Translations under genes and position numbers: made by a program
Part shown: positions 1 through 11,545 of the stretch, in pieces
Numbering within the stretch: position 1 is the stretch's first letter
How the letters are laid out: every line of letters starts with the position of its first letter
Notes under the pieces: generated by a model
Seen by the model: the letters and a program-made list of their open reading frames with translations, nothing else
What the model was told of the DNA's origin: nothing
Databases searched by the model: none
Assembly (NCBI RefSeq): GCF_007655135.1
Contig: NC_045131.1
Coordinates: 18,584,001 to 18,648,000 of the forward strand
Direction: 5' to 3'
DNA: 64,000 nucleotides
From: Punica granatum
Taxonomy: Eukaryota; Streptophyta; Magnoliopsida; Myrtales; Lythraceae

Positions 1-859
1 ATTTCTTACCACATATTCCACCGCATAATCGCTTAATGCATCATCCTTTTTGTCATCATTCACAGGGACACGCCGGTCGTGGAAGAAGAGCAATGCGCGG
101 GTTTACACCTCCTCGAGAACTCCTATCGGGTCTTTCTTCCTATACTTCAGTAAGGAAGGGCCCGACAAGGAGGTACCCTCTATGAAGCCGACGACAATAG
201 CATCTGAACGAGCCGCATGCCTTCAGCTCAACCGTCTCAATCGACAAACAAGCATGCCTATTAGCTTCGAGAGCACACCTCTCCAGCGTACAACTGATGC
301 TGGAGCCACAAGCACGATCGGGGATGATGATTGTACAAGGCGCCCACCACAGGTCACATTAACAATGAAAATCGGGGCATTCACATTCATCATTCACACT
401 GAGATCACCTCGAACATCATCCGGCCGTCCAAGCAACGTACACTGGGGCATCCCCGGTTGAAGCTCGCGACAAAGCGACCTCGGCAAGCGACGTACACTG
501 GGGCACCCATGGTTAAAGTTCGCCCTGAGGTTGCCATAGTGGGTCACTCCAACAAACGATACTGGAACGCTCCTAGTCATCCGCATCAAGAAGGGGCATC
601 TTCCACAGCAAGCATCAGGAAAACCTCGGCCACACACTCCCTAGAGCAATTTTGCATTTTCTTTCTCTAGACAATAGGGGGAAATCACTTGTAAAGATTG
701 CAAGGACGAAGAACACGTAATTCAGCTTCCGAATGCATGAAGAACAAACACTGAGTCTCTGCGAGGCAAAGCGCATCAAAGCACCCGCAACAACGAAAAA
801 GTCGGGAAAAGTAAAACAAATACATGTGGACACGATACAAACCCCAGCTGCAAGAAAAA

Positions 860-945
860 AAACAACGCGAAAAGAAGCCGGAAAAACCCGCCAATGAAGA
901 GAGAGAGAAAAGATGCGGGAAAAACCCGCCAATGAACAAAACAAG
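860..945 (+). repeat. Paired short hairpin repeat (GCGGG-AAAAA-CCCGC type)
   Basis: Two units of about 43 bp each carry a stem of the form GCGGG, five A, CCCGC, followed by CAATGAA. In the first unit here one stem base is changed (GCCGG). The same pair occurs at about 12990-13060, 25000-25055 (cut by the solo LTR) and 40570-40640. It lies in the presumed 3' UTR of the non-autonomous elements. Function unknown. Confidence 0.6.
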
Positions 946-1124
946 GCACCGCCGAGTTATAAAACTCCAGCACCGCCAATTCGAAGAAGAAATCAACAAA
1001 CCCCGGCAAAAAGGGGGAGCAGCAGACGCAACTCCTCGACGGAGACAGAACGTAACGCACTCGGAGGGCGAATTATTCGAACCCTTCGCCCTTGCAAACT
1101 CGAGAGACAAAAGAATCAAGCCCG

Positions 1125-1157
1125 CTAGGTCGAAAACCCCCTTTGGGGGCGACCTAG
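1125..1157 (+). other. Conserved 3' UTR stem-loop
   Basis: Outer stem CTAGGTCG (1125-1132) pairs with CGACCTAG (1150-1157); an inner CCCCC/GGGGG stem sits inside after an AAAA bulge. The same hairpin occurs at 13241-13270, 30429-30458 and 40823-40852. Differences in the outer stem there are wobble-compatible (CGATCTAG and TGACCTAG), so pairing is kept. This suggests RNA-level constraint, but only G-U changes are seen. Confidence 0.6.
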
Positions 1158-2342
1158 GCAAAAACTAGGGCAAAAGAGAGGCACGACCGGAAACCCCTTG
1201 TGGGCGGCCGTGGCAAAAGGAGAGCTCATCCCCTTTAGGTTGAGAGGCACGACCCCGAGGCGGGTGACCGTAAAAAAGGAGAGTAAAATGAGAGATAAAC
1301 AAAACAGTCACCCTGGGCTTTCGCACACTGCGCGGACCAGGGATCCCCGAGGGAAATGGCCAGGTTATCTACTCCAACACGATCCCCGATCGGCTCTCCT
1401 ACCTAACTCAACCGTCCAAGGCGGATTCTTCTTCAAGCACGGCGGGCGACCAAGCACGCAATCCAAACAGTTCAAGAAAGCCAACACCAACCGAAGGACG
1501 GAAGAGAAGGGGGGTACATCTCACGGTAGGAGTGAACCCGTGTATCCTTTCAGCCTTGGGCAACGTGCTCCCCAAGCTTTCTCTTTTCTCTTTGTCATTG
1601 CACAACTCCAAAATGGGTCACAGCCACCCTTCAATCGGCTACCACAAAACCAAAATTCTAGACATTTCTTTCCGGGAGTCTAATCATAACACTCTGGAAA
1701 TGACTAGACAGAGATCTGACCAAATTTGAACAAAAATTCCCCATGCGGGTTACAAATGCAGCCGCCCTACTGCACCTTGATGAGAAGGGTTCCTAAGCTC
1801 ACGGGCGCGTCGAACAACCGATAGAGCCGCTTGGGCACCTTTGAGAACATCTCGATATGCCCATGCAAGGCCAACAGGAGCCTCGGAGGCCTCACATCGA
1901 GGCCTTTCAAAGCGGGACCCCCATTCGCATCACCAAAGCAAAAACTCTCCACGAGTCCCCCAAGCGACCCGAAACTGAAGAGCATGCGTCGCAAACACTT
2001 CCTTTTACCTGTGCTTACAAATCGCTAGTAATCCCATGACTTACTAATGATGTCAAGATCACAGGTACAACAAACACAAGAACTATGGCGGACTCTAATT
2101 TCCGACCCCTTGGGATACGTAGGCGCTCCACCCCAGAGCTCGAGTCCCACATTACAAGGCTGGGGCATCCCCAACAAACAGGCAACCGCCCCAACAGCGA
2201 GACCAGTCTCCGGCAAATCAATGCCTTCGCGGTCGCATACCTGAAGCCATTGTTAAACAAATTCTTAATCGTGCAACAAATGGCGATCGATGCCAACCAC
2301 TGTGTCCCCACGGCAGAACACCCGCGATAGTTACTGCTTTCC

Positions 2343-2515
2343 TGACTTCGTGTCCAGTACTTCGAGTCCATCTTTACAACTTTCCGGATTTCGCGTCCAA
2401 ATTTACTAATTTTCGGACTTTGCGTCCACATTTAATACTTTCTGGACTCCGCGTCCTCATTTACTGCTTTTTGGACTCCGCATCCACGGACTTCGCGTCC
2501 ACATTTACTGCTTTT
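2343..2515 (+). repeat. Degenerate ~30-bp tandem repeat, GGACTTCGCGTCC hairpin type
   Basis: About five to six degenerate units of roughly 30 bp with the core GGACTTCGCGTCC followed by ACATTTACTGCTTTT. Most cores can fold as GGAC, five-base loop, GTCC. The array grades directly into the 32-bp repeat that follows and is probably its older relative, since both share the ATTTACTGCTTTT spacer. Confidence 0.7.
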
Positions 2516-3440
2516 CACGGGCTTCGGCCTGGCAATTTACAGCTTTCCACGGGCTTCGGCCTAGCACTTTACTACTTTCCACGGGCCTCGCCCTGGCAAT
2601 TTACAGCTTTCCACAGGGCTTCGGCCTAGCACTTTACTGCTTTTTACGGGTTTCGGCCTAGCACTTTATAGCTTTCCACGGGCTTCGGCCTGGCAATTTA
2701 CAGCTTTCCACGGGCTTCGGCCTAGCACTTTACTGTTTTCCACGGGCTTCGACCTAGCACTTTACAGCTTTCCACGGGCCTCGGCCTAGCAATTTACAAC
2801 TTTCCACGGGCTTCGGCCTAGCACTTTACTGCTTTTCACGGGTTTTGGCCTAGCACTTTACCGCTTTCCCCGGGTTTCGGCCTGGCAATTTACAGCTTTT
2901 CACAGGCTTCGGCCTAGCACTTTACTGTTTTCCACGGGCCATTGGCCTAGCACTTTACAGCTTTCCACGAGCTTCAGCCTGGCAATTTACAGCTTTCCAC
3001 GAGCTTCAGCCTGGCAATTTACAGCTTTCCACGGGCTTCGGCCTAGCACTTTACTGTTTTTCACGGGCCTCGGCCTAGCACTTTACAGCTTTCCACGGGC
3101 TACGGCCTAGCACTTTACTGTTTTCTACGGGTTTCGGCCTAGCACTTTACTGCTTTCCACGGGCTTCGGCCTAGCACTTTGTAGCTTTCCACGGGTTTCG
3201 GCCTAGCACTTTCCTGCTTTCCACGGGCCTCGGCCTAACAATTTACAGCTTTCCACGGGCTTCGGCCTGGCAATTTACAGCTTTCCACGGGCTTCGGCCT
3301 AGCACTTTACCGCTTTCCACGGGCTTCGGCCTAACACTTTACAGCTTTCCGCGGGCTTCGACCTAGCACTTTACAGCTTTCCACGGGCTTCGGCCTAGTA
3401 ATTTAATGCTTTCCACGGGCTTCGGCCTAGTGATTCACTG
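2516..3440 (+). repeat. 32-bp 3' UTR tandem repeat (CACGGGCTTCGGCCTAGCAC unit, about 29 copies)
   Basis: The spacing of CCACGGGC is 32 bp (2708 to 2740) and the run from 2516 to about 3430 gives about 29 units. Each unit alternates a GC-rich core, usually GGGCTTCGGCC, with an AT-rich spacer such as AGCACTTTACTGCTTTC. As RNA the core folds to GGC-UUCG-GCC, a UUCG tetraloop with a C-G closing pair. Tandem repeats between pol and the 3' LTR are known for Tat/Ogre elements. The repeats at the equivalent place in the AB and BC units are different in sequence. Confidence 0.9.
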
Positions 3441-3651
3441 CGGGCTAAGACCTCCTCATCCACCATATCATAGTCTTCACCTCTCAATCATGCTACTATC
3501 TTGTGACAGGTTCGTGCACTCACACATTCTCCCCAAATATCTAACGCGAGAGGGCGAGCTACTACAGAGAGTGACAACAAGACGGTCGTCGGGACCAAAA
3601 AAGGGATGCTTCTCATGATCTCTGGTTACCTCCTCTAATCGTGCATGCAAT

Positions 3652-3666
3652 CAAAGAGGGGCAAGC
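3652..3666 (+). other. Polypurine tract (PPT) before LTR A
   Basis: CAAAGAGGGGCAAGC directly abuts TGTCAGCACC of LTR A. The identical string precedes LTR B (15504-15518) and LTR C (44667-44681). It would prime plus-strand DNA synthesis in reverse transcription. Its presence shows that LTR A is the 3' LTR of the element ending at 3666. Confidence 0.85.
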
Positions 3667-5237
3667 TGTCAGCACCCCATTTTGGTCCACCGGCTCCAAT
3701 AGAAGACTTTCGATCAAAGCTCAGGTCACTATTCACGATCGGTAAACCGGAGGCGAACATGCTGGCACGAAGTCATGAATTACAGGAGAGAAGCAGGGTC
3801 CACTAGAAAAGCACAGGAGGGCAATCGGAAGAGTAAACAGATGACGAGCCCCGAAGCAACAGGAGCTGGCATTATGATACTATTCATCACCGGATCACCG
3901 AAGCGTCGGAAGGTATCCAATATGGGACTCTAAAAATCCCTCTTGGTGCCAAAGTGACCAATGGCACATCCAGGCGCATTACAGAAGCATCCTGCTTAAG
4001 CCGGGGCACTCCCGAACATTTACAAACGCCTTCTTGACGGGCCCCGAGAGGCTCGATTCACGAATAGATAAACGGCACCCGGAAACAGGCCTACACACAC
4101 CCAAGGACCACCAGGACAAAGGAACAAGTTTTAGACTGCCTTTCCGAGTTCGTCTTGGTCTCCCGAGTGGATCCCGACTCGGAGAAAGGGCCCCTTTTTG
4201 CATAGAAACGTGGCCAAAGACCCTTTTAATGAACCGTCAGTGCACGAAATCCGCGCCAACCAATCTCGAGGACCTCAAGGCCTAGGAAAACGAACCCTAA
4301 TCACATTGCACAATCCATTTAGGTTTTCCGAGTACCATTCCAGTAACAAAAGGGCCCCTTTCACGGTGAATCTTGTGCTCAGAGCTCATTCGGGAAAATG
4401 TTGACATCCGAGCTTTGCACGACCCACTCCCAACAACCCCTAGGGGCTAGGAAATCATTTCGGTTCGGACCAAGCAAGTCATACCGATCTCCCGAGTGAC
4501 GTTTCAATGGTCACGAACGCCTCCCGACAAGCTTTCGGGACTCATTTTTGACAAACGGAGATCACAGTGGTCTCCGAACACATCAGAACACTCGAGAAAC
4601 ACTGAGAAGGCCCCGTTCGCGGATTCTCAGGTCATCTCCGGTTATCGATCTCCAACCGGGGTCGGCAAGTAAACCGTTTCGCTCAATGCGTAAAATACAC
4701 CGGTGTGAGCCTTACAACACGCAGAAGTGCAAATAGGCGTCATAAGCGGACAATTTCGCTCCGATCATCTAAACAGAGCAAAACCGGCTTTCGAGTCCCC
4801 GAGTCATCCGAGCATTCGCTTTCAAGAAGCATGTCAATATTAGGCTCGTTCAAATCGCGTTCGTGCGCACATTGATAATTCGTCGTTCAAGTGAACCACG
4901 GAAATCGAATGCACGATCAATCGAGTCCCGAGCTTCTTCCGGCTTTCTTTCTAGTCAAGTGGGACCCTTGAGCTAGCCAAGCCGAGCCGAGCCGAGCCAA
5001 GCCAAGCCGCAAGCCATGGCTTCTCTCTAGGGGTGGCTAAAAGCAAGCCAACTCTCCCCCATCCACCCATTTCAAAATATCTCTTACACCCCATCACTTC
5101 TCTTCTTCCATCCATCACCTCCCATCAACTTTTCAAGACAACTTCCCCTCCCTAATCCCTCTTAAAAATTCTGATGCCCTAAGCACCCCCCTCTAATTGC
5201 ACTTAATTTCACTTATTTTGCATCATTAGCCTTCCAA

Positions 5238-5243
5238 TATAAG
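5238..5243 (+). promoter_or_regulatory. TATA box of LTR A
   Basis: TATAAG about 1.57 kb into the LTR, followed by a CT-rich stretch. The same arrangement exists in all five other LTRs that retain the region. It probably marks the U3/R boundary about 30 bp downstream and would give transcripts with a leader of about 4 kb. The start site itself is not mapped. Confidence 0.6.
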
Positions 5244-5454
5244 CCTCTCGGGTCATTAAGTTAATCACAACTTACCATCCATTCTCTCTCAAGCTCTCTC
5301 ACTCTAGAAAATCCTCTCAAGCCCCTTAGAGCTCAGCATTTTTCAGAAATTAGTCTAGCTTTCCCTCAGCCGGAAACCAAGGCAAAATTGCCGGAAAACT
5401 CAACCGTTTTCTGGCGATCGCCACTCAACCCGAACCAAACTTGACCAAACTTTA

Positions 5455-5960
5455 TATCCCACATGTATTCGACCTCCCAAGTCCATTTCCGGTGTTAGTT
5501 TAAGCATTTGAAGCTTTCAGCATGCAGTTCCAGCCCAGTCCAGAATTGGGTCCCTAGGGAGTTTCCCGGTTTCTAGGCGAGTTCTTCATTCCCGACTTAT
5601 CCGAGCCTCAAACAAACTTCATACCCACATGTATTCGACCTCCCGAGTCCATTTCCAGTGTTAGTTTCGTGATTCGGAGCCTCCAGCATCCCGTTCCAGC
5701 CCAGTCCAGATTCGGGTCCCTAGGGAGTTTCCCGGTTTCTAGGCGAGTTCTTTCTTCCCGACTTATCCGAGCCTCAAACAAACTTCAAACCACACATGTA
5801 TTCGACCTCTCAAGTCCATTTCCGGCCTTAGATTTTCATTTGGAAGCTTCCAGCAGTCTGTTTTGCCCATGTCCAGAATCGGGCTCCCTAGACGGTTTCA
5901 CGGCTTCCCGGGCTTCTCCGACGCCATTCTTTCCCACGACCATGGCGAGTCGTACCATCA
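5455..5960 (+). repeat. ~167-bp direct repeats inside LTR A (about 3 copies)
   Basis: ACATGTATTCGACCTC recurs at about 5461, 5628 and 5794. Between the repeats are shared blocks such as CCAGCCCAGTCCAG and TTTCCCGGTTTCTAGGCGAG. LTRs B and C have three copies, E3 has two and the E4-type LTRs one, so copy number varies with LTR type. The repeats lie just downstream of the TATA box, in the transcribed leader. Confidence 0.75.
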
Positions 5961-7280
5961 CTTTCTAAGGGTTCCTCATGACCCTCACTCTCCCCCTGAC
6001 GAGGTGGTCACGTGCCGAGAGCCGCTCAATCGCGCAAGAGCGCCCTTTTTCAATCTTTTCCTTTACCGGGTTTCCACAGTTTTTTTATCGGTTTCTCTTT
6101 GCATTTCCGGTTGAAATCAGCCATGCGCATGCCACAAGCTGGTCACGAACACCAAGAGCAGTCCCTTAGGAGACGGAGGAACTCGAGCCAGCTTGGTGCA
6201 ACACCCGGAGCCCCCTTTGCAGCCGTTTCCACCCAAACAGCCCAGTCGGGTCTGTCCCTCTAATTTTTTTTCTGACCGGAACTTTGCAGGAGCATACAGG
6301 TCAGCTCGGGTTGAATGTCACTATGAACCACCTATCACCATGATCCTCAGTCAGTTAGAACTCCAATGCCACCGACCTTGCATCAAAAGACCACAGGGAG
6401 CCTCCTGTGGAGCCGTTTCTTCATTGGGTGCCAGTCGGGTCTGTTTTGACCCGATTGGTCTGTCTTTTTTTTACTGACCCGACTTTGTTTTTTATTTCCG
6501 GACAATCTACGCGTGCTCTCCTTCCGAAACCACCACAGGCGCGATCCTTAGTCTCTTGGGAATCTAACACAACTTGCCCCGCACGAAAATTCCATCCCGA
6601 TCAACCGGTACAGCCCCGTTAAGCCGGACTGCCAGTCGGGTCTACCAGTCGACCCGACTGCACCGGTTCGGGTCTGTTCGTTCCAGCCGAGTCTCCCTAC
6701 TCCCTTTGCCACTTCTCCTACTCTTTCCTCGTGTTCCGAGGCTAGGTAACATTTCTCTATGACTTAAATGGGTCTAGGTCTCCGATTTCCGCTTGTTATG
6801 GGTTGATAAATTGTTAATACACATGTTGCACGTAAACTAGGGTCGTCATGCGATTCCATGCACTACCATGCAATTTCACGCACGTTTACTCTCTGTATTA
6901 TATCCGTATGACGTATAAATGCATGTATCATGATGGGAAATGGCTTGGATCGAGATAGGAGAGAGCCCTTGGCCACGGTAGAGTCATGGGAGCCCACGGT
7001 CTAGTCCCAAGGGAGGGACCCGTGAACTCCCTTGACTTACCCGAGACTAGGACGGTCTCTTTTCCCCGAAACTAGCCGGTTCCCATGCCTTTGTCATCGA
7101 TTTCCACGTGTAATGTGTTAACATGACGGAAAAAAACTTAAGTCGGGGTTGAAGAGGTAGCCTTGACCCGTGTAAGCCATAGAAACTCACGGTTATTCCC
7201 CATGGGAGGTGGCCGAGAGTTTCCTTGGACCACACGGGTCCAAGGAGCTCTCTTTCGTCCCGAAATCAGTCGGTTCCCGT

Positions 7281-7303
7281 ATTTATTTTATTTTATTTTA
7301 TTT
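7281..7303 (+). repeat. TTTTA microsatellite in LTR A
   Basis: A run of ATTTT units. LTR B has the same length (19325-19347) and LTR C one more unit (48368-48395). It is useful as a marker of copy-specific slippage. Confidence 0.8.
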
Positions 7304-9288
7304 CGTTGTTGCATGAGCCGACGCCGTTTTATCGATTCCCTTTAAATACGATATTTGCGTTTGCATTATGTGCTTGTTTGCGCACCCAAGATCATGGTGG
7401 CATCGGCTTTATAGAATGTGTGTTATTATCATGTTTGACGTTTTACGCATGCAAGAAACGGTCAAAATCGATTCTTGGAATTGATTGTAATCACAATTTT
7501 CATTTAATCATTGGTTTCATGTTAATTCGTATGTTAGGTACGTTAATATCGAACAATTATTTCATTGATCCATAACAATTGAGGTTCGCGGTCTCAATCA
7601 TTAAACCACTTCACAAACGGGAAACAGGACGTACCATTCGGCTAAACGAACCACTCGGCCTAAGTAATTGGATAAATCGAATATCAACTCGTAAACGCGT
7701 CGACGAATCACTAAACGATGAGAGTGCCCTTTTAAAATTCACAATTTCAAAACATCGAGACATATAACACGAATAGAATTAGTGTCTAGGGAGCACTCGT
7801 GCGCTATGACTCAAGTCAAGGCCCGATTTGAGGAGGCTCATGTCTAAGTGCGTGAGTCCTCTTTGGACCTCTTCGTGTCATGCGATCCCAACTTCCACAT
7901 ACACGCCCTACACGTTTTACCGTTCAAAGGGCATGACCATCATTTCGTGATTCGCCGACATTCTAGGCGTTAGGGAGACGGAAACACCTCGATCTATGGA
8001 CGAAAAAGGGCAACCCGTTCGGGTGCGAGTTTCATTCGTACGGCCCATTCCGTTCACTTTCGGCGTTTCTATCTTCCTATCGTAGATTCGGTGGTGAACC
8101 TTTTTATTTTAGTTGCAAAAGATGAAGAACCGGATTAATCATGTACTTAACTTAAACAAACATTAGATAATGGATAGGTGGAATATTAGATTCCAATCTA
8201 GAGTCAAGATACGAGTTTGGTCAATTCGATGAAACCGCAGTGTCATCTCACTGAATAAGGATTATAAAACAAATTCACACATGTAATCGGCTTAGAACCA
8301 TATTCTAGCCCACCATCTATGTTTGCCTAGGCTAGACATATTGTTTGCAAATCAACCCCGGTCGATAACTGATTAAATCACGTACATTCGACTTAATACA
8401 CACCTTGTCTGTATTCACCTACGTTTGTCAGTTGTTATCTGTTTTCCATCAGTTTTATCAGTTTTCTTCTGTTTTCCATTTGCTTTTGCTGATTTGTTGC
8501 GGTTCGGGTCCGAGCCCATAGGTTACGTGTTGCACGGGGTCCAATGCCCCAAATCACCGAACACGAGGTCCAAAGCCTCCTAACTCACTGAGTGCGTGCA
8601 ACCCGAGTGCGGAATGGGATCTAGCCTCGAGTCACCATCACACTCCAAATATGGCCTATGTGGAAGGCAATTTGGATTGGATGTGTGAAACGTGTTTAGA
8701 TATCACCCGGGAACTCGATCGGTCCAACGGTTACAGTGGGAACTAATCGATTTTCCTGCAAACCGTCGGTTCGATTGGACCCAACCCCCGGCTCTTTGAG
8801 CTCGCGTTGCCTTAATTTATTTATCGGTCATTCAAAACACACGGTGAGCCGGAGTGGAATATTGGCCCAATGCAAACCGATCGGGATCCATTTACTTATT
8901 CAGTTACACTTTGTAATTATTCGAGAGAACATCGCGAGGATTTTATTTGTATATTCATTCATTCACTTGTAAGGATCCCCGATCGGCGAGCGAGAGGTCC
9001 GAGTGTCGAACCGGTCAAGTTGGTCTATTGTCACCAAGAGATGAGTAAGCTCGAATACTCGCGGTCTCGGTTCGCGCAGGGAATCGACCATCACGGTTCG
9101 ATGAACTGTAACGATAAGATAGTGAACCGATTCCTCGACACACAAGTCTACTCATCTTTCGGATCCTTGGCCCAACTCGATTGATTCATCGGCTTTACGG
9201 TGTCAAAACGGGCGAGTCAAGTGCAACCCTAAATCACGCGGTAAATAAAATAAAACGGCAAGCTTAGCAAACTAGAGTACTGAAAGGG

Positions 9289-9311
9289 CGTGCGGGATAT
9301 AGGCCCGCACG
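9289..9311 (+). other. Invariant U5 hairpin, LTR A
   Basis: CGTGCGGG, loop ATATAGG, CCCGCACG: a perfect 8-bp stem about 245 bp before the LTR end. It is identical in all seven LTR copies that reach this point (21333, 29962, 36735, 43927, 50381, 56757). Conservation across otherwise diverged LTR types suggests a role in the RNA or DNA life cycle. Which role is unknown. Confidence 0.75.
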
Positions 9312-9558
9312 TAATAGAACCCCCGAATTTGAAATCCTCGGTTCCGTATGACCATTGCCTTAGCATTTAGGTGTACCTCGTACCCCTAGTCTCGGGTAAC
9401 TTGCCGGCCCTCGACCTCCGGGTCGTAAAATGACAAGTGGCGACTCCTTCTCACGTGCGTCCGTCGCACGTCCCTGGGAAGGTGGACTCACCCAAGCCGC
9501 GTTGCATAGGCTTCGCGCATGCGTGCCCCGACGAGATGAAATTCGGGTGCGCACAGCT

Positions 9559-9577
9559 TGGCGACTCCGCCGGGGAC
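9559..9577 (+). other. Primer-binding site (PBS) of unit AB
   Basis: TGGCGACTCCGCCGGGGAC, three bases (GCT) after the LTR end. Its reverse complement ends in CCA, as expected for a tRNA 3' end. A GACUCCG acceptor stem fits tRNA-Arg, which is the primer I recall for Ogre/Tat elements; the isoacceptor is not verified. Confidence 0.8.
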
Positions 9578-10220
9578 ATACTTAGTGGGTTCGGGCTCAA
9601 TTCCGTTTGCTTGCTTGCATGTTTATTTATCGCTTTCCGTACATTTATTTTAAGCACATTTATTTCGCGCACATTTATTTTACGCACTTGCATCGCATCA
9701 TTCTAGCAGGTTTCTAGGTACTTTGTCCGAAATCCCACGAGCACCAAAATAGGAAGTTAGGTTAGTCAGAGGTTCCGAGTAAGGGAACGGATCGAGTCGG
9801 CTATGCCACCGAACCGGCCCCCAAAGATCCTCGCTCGATTTCAAGGAATTCACACCCTTGAGTCGGGAGCCCCCATCCATAGATAGCACGGTCCCTGAAG
9901 CACCGAACCATGCATCGTCCTATGCCTCCATGCAAGCCTTCAACCCGACTCCGACAATAGTCCATCGAGTCGGCCTGCGTGCCACTTGAGTCTTTTCTAT
10001 TTCAAGAGCGATGTACCTTGTAATTTGTACTAAGCCGTGGGCATTTACTTTTCTCTGCACATATGCATCATGCAGTTTTCAAAACACACTAGGATGTCGT
10101 TCACATTGACAAGTCCTAAGCAGATTTTCTTATCGTCTTGGTAAGGGACGCCTTGCTCGGCCTCCTGCCCGCGTCTCGACAGAGCCCGCCAACACACGAG
10201 GACCTCACCGACCCGCCACA

Positions 10221-10541
10221 GAACGCGAATGGTGTATATTCCGGGACAACATGATCGACCTCATCAACAGTAGGTTCGATCACCGAGAGGTCGCTGAGAG
10301 ACGAAGAACTTGCCGGCCAACCACCTTAGAGGGGGAGCTCTCCCAAACCCGTGCCAAGATGCAGAGATGCGGTCAGGAGCTCGCTTGAGCGAACGCCGCC
10401 CTGGAGAGGTCTAGGAAGAGGGCTCGAGGAGGCCCACACATGCACTCTAGGATAGATATCTCCGCAAGGCCCTCGCCTAGAACCGGTGCTTTCCGAGGCC
10501 GCGCTCGGTCAAACCCCGAGTGTGGTGGCAAATCAGCTTAA
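10221..10541 (+). pseudogene. Remnant of the C-terminal (coiled-coil-like) part of ORF1
   Basis: A frame of 106 codons from GAA at 10221 to TAA at 10539 is interrupted once, by TGA at 10386. It reads as a charged helix with LINSRF, EVAERRR, LSQTRAKMQ and ANAALERSRKRAR, similar in character to the tail after the frameshift in E4 ORF1 (about 58945-59010). Its position between the leader and a spacer homologous to the E4 ORF1-gag spacer supports the assignment. The copy at about 22245-22480 has lost some 55 bp and is frameshifted. The E3 copy (37649 onward) has an extra TGA and a frameshift. Homology rests on position and composition; an alignment was not possible. Confidence 0.5.
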
Positions 10542-11269
10542 GGCTCTATTTTACAAAATTTGCATTGTACTTTGAACCTTTCGAGTCAATGTGAACGACA
10601 ACATTAGCCTTTGAAAACTCACGCACTGCATGCATCCTATCCATTTACTGTTTTACACGACATTTAACACTACCACATGGTAGACAAAGTTGTGACAGTC
10701 TTTGTAGGTGGACCTCTCGTGGTCCTCACCCTTCCTCCACGGCGAGACGATCAGTAGCTCAAGGGCCAACCATCCAAGCAACACTAACTCCCCATTAATC
10801 CCGCGCAATCGATTATGTCATTGCATGGTGGAGCACACGTCCCTCTATGCTACAGGTGCTTCCATCAGCACAACTGAGCGTGCCATTTCCTCGTCGTGCG
10901 AGCACACCCCTACCTTGCCCATGCACGCATCCTCGACACACCTTGTGCATGTCTCTCAGTGCGCTCGCACGACGCCTACCAGGCTAGTTCAATCCCCTAT
11001 GCCCTCACGCTGAAATCGCGAATATAGTTTGCTCCTTCATTGTTTTCTTTTCTCATTGTAGGAAATTCTACACAAGAAGACAGCATGAATACTGATCGAC
11101 CACAATTGAGACAACAAACGTCTTCCATCCATCCAGCTCCTTGGGATTTCAACACAGAGTCCCCATCCCTGCTCCACAAAGCAAGACCGCAAGCAAATCA
11201 GCGTCACCGCATCGCAGCGCCTCACGCTATTCCTCAGCATTGACCTTTGCTTTCGCATTTCTTGCACTT

Positions 11270-11545
11270 TCCTATCAGCCCCGCATTTACTGCATTAGGC
11301 TTCGACCTCACATCGGCCTCCGGCCCTGCATTTACTTTTGGGTTTCGGCCCTGCATCTGGTTTCGGCCCCACTTTTGGGCTTCGGCCCAGCATCGGGCCT
11401 CGGTCCTGCATTTACTGCTTTCGGGCCTCGGTCCTACATTTACTGCTTTCGGGCCCCGGCCCAGTATTTACTGCTTTTAGGCTCCAGCCCCGCATTTACT
11501 GCTTTCAGGTTTTGACACCTCGCATTTACTGCTTTCAGGCTCATC
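11270..11545 (+). repeat. ~28-30-bp tandem repeat, GGGCTTCGGCCC hairpin type (unit AB)
   Basis: Units alternate a core like GGGCTTCGGCCC or GGGCCTCGGTCC with GCATTTACTGCTTTC. Many cores fold as a 3-4 bp stem with a UUCG-like loop. Related arrays lie at 23265-23555 (BC) and, expanded, at 38703-39135 (E3). The frames read through it encode only repeat-derived peptides. Confidence 0.8.

Larger units (their letters stand above)
1..3666 (+). mobile_element. 3' part of the internal region of non-autonomous Tat/Ogre-like element X (left end cut by window)
   Basis: This is non-coding sequence, colinear with 12112-15518, 24116-25055 plus 30229-32265 plus 44194-44681, and 39716-41254, at roughly 5% difference by eye over the first 2.3 kb. 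It ends in a polypurine tract directly before LTR A, so it is the 3' end of an element whose 5' LTR lies left of the window. It holds a duplicated block near 434-545 sharing ACGTACACTGGGGCA, the paired GCGGGAAAAACCCGC hairpins, a strong hairpin at 1125-1157, and its own tandem repeat at 2343-3440. That tandem repeat is unlike the one at the same place in the AB and BC units, so X is a separate subfamily. Open frames here are short, lack any domain and are not shared in frame between copies. Confidence 0.8.
3667..9555 (+). repeat. LTR A (5889 bp), shared by two neighbouring elements; mosaic
   Basis: Starts TGTCAGCACC and ends GTGCGCACA. It has a PPT on its left and a PBS on its right, so it serves as 3' LTR of element X and 5' LTR of unit AB. 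It contains a GCCGAG-rich run near 4977-5017, a TATA box at 5238, 167-bp direct repeats (5455-5960), diverged copies of a longer repeat (about 6330-6700), a TTTTA microsatellite (7281-7303), a T-rich CTGTTTT region (about 8410-8490) and a perfect hairpin (9289-9311). The left part (3667 to about 6700) differs strongly from LTRs B and C, while the right part is nearly identical to them, with about 1% differences by eye. It therefore looks recombinant. No coding capacity is supported. Confidence 0.92.

Noticed and set aside
2516..3440. Independent satellite DNA
   Set aside because: The array is confined between 3' UTR sequence and the PPT of one element, so it is an element-internal repeat, although such repeats can seed satellites.
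9559..9577. tRNA gene
   Set aside because: Only the 3' end complement of a tRNA is present, as expected for a primer-binding site; no cloverleaf surrounds it.
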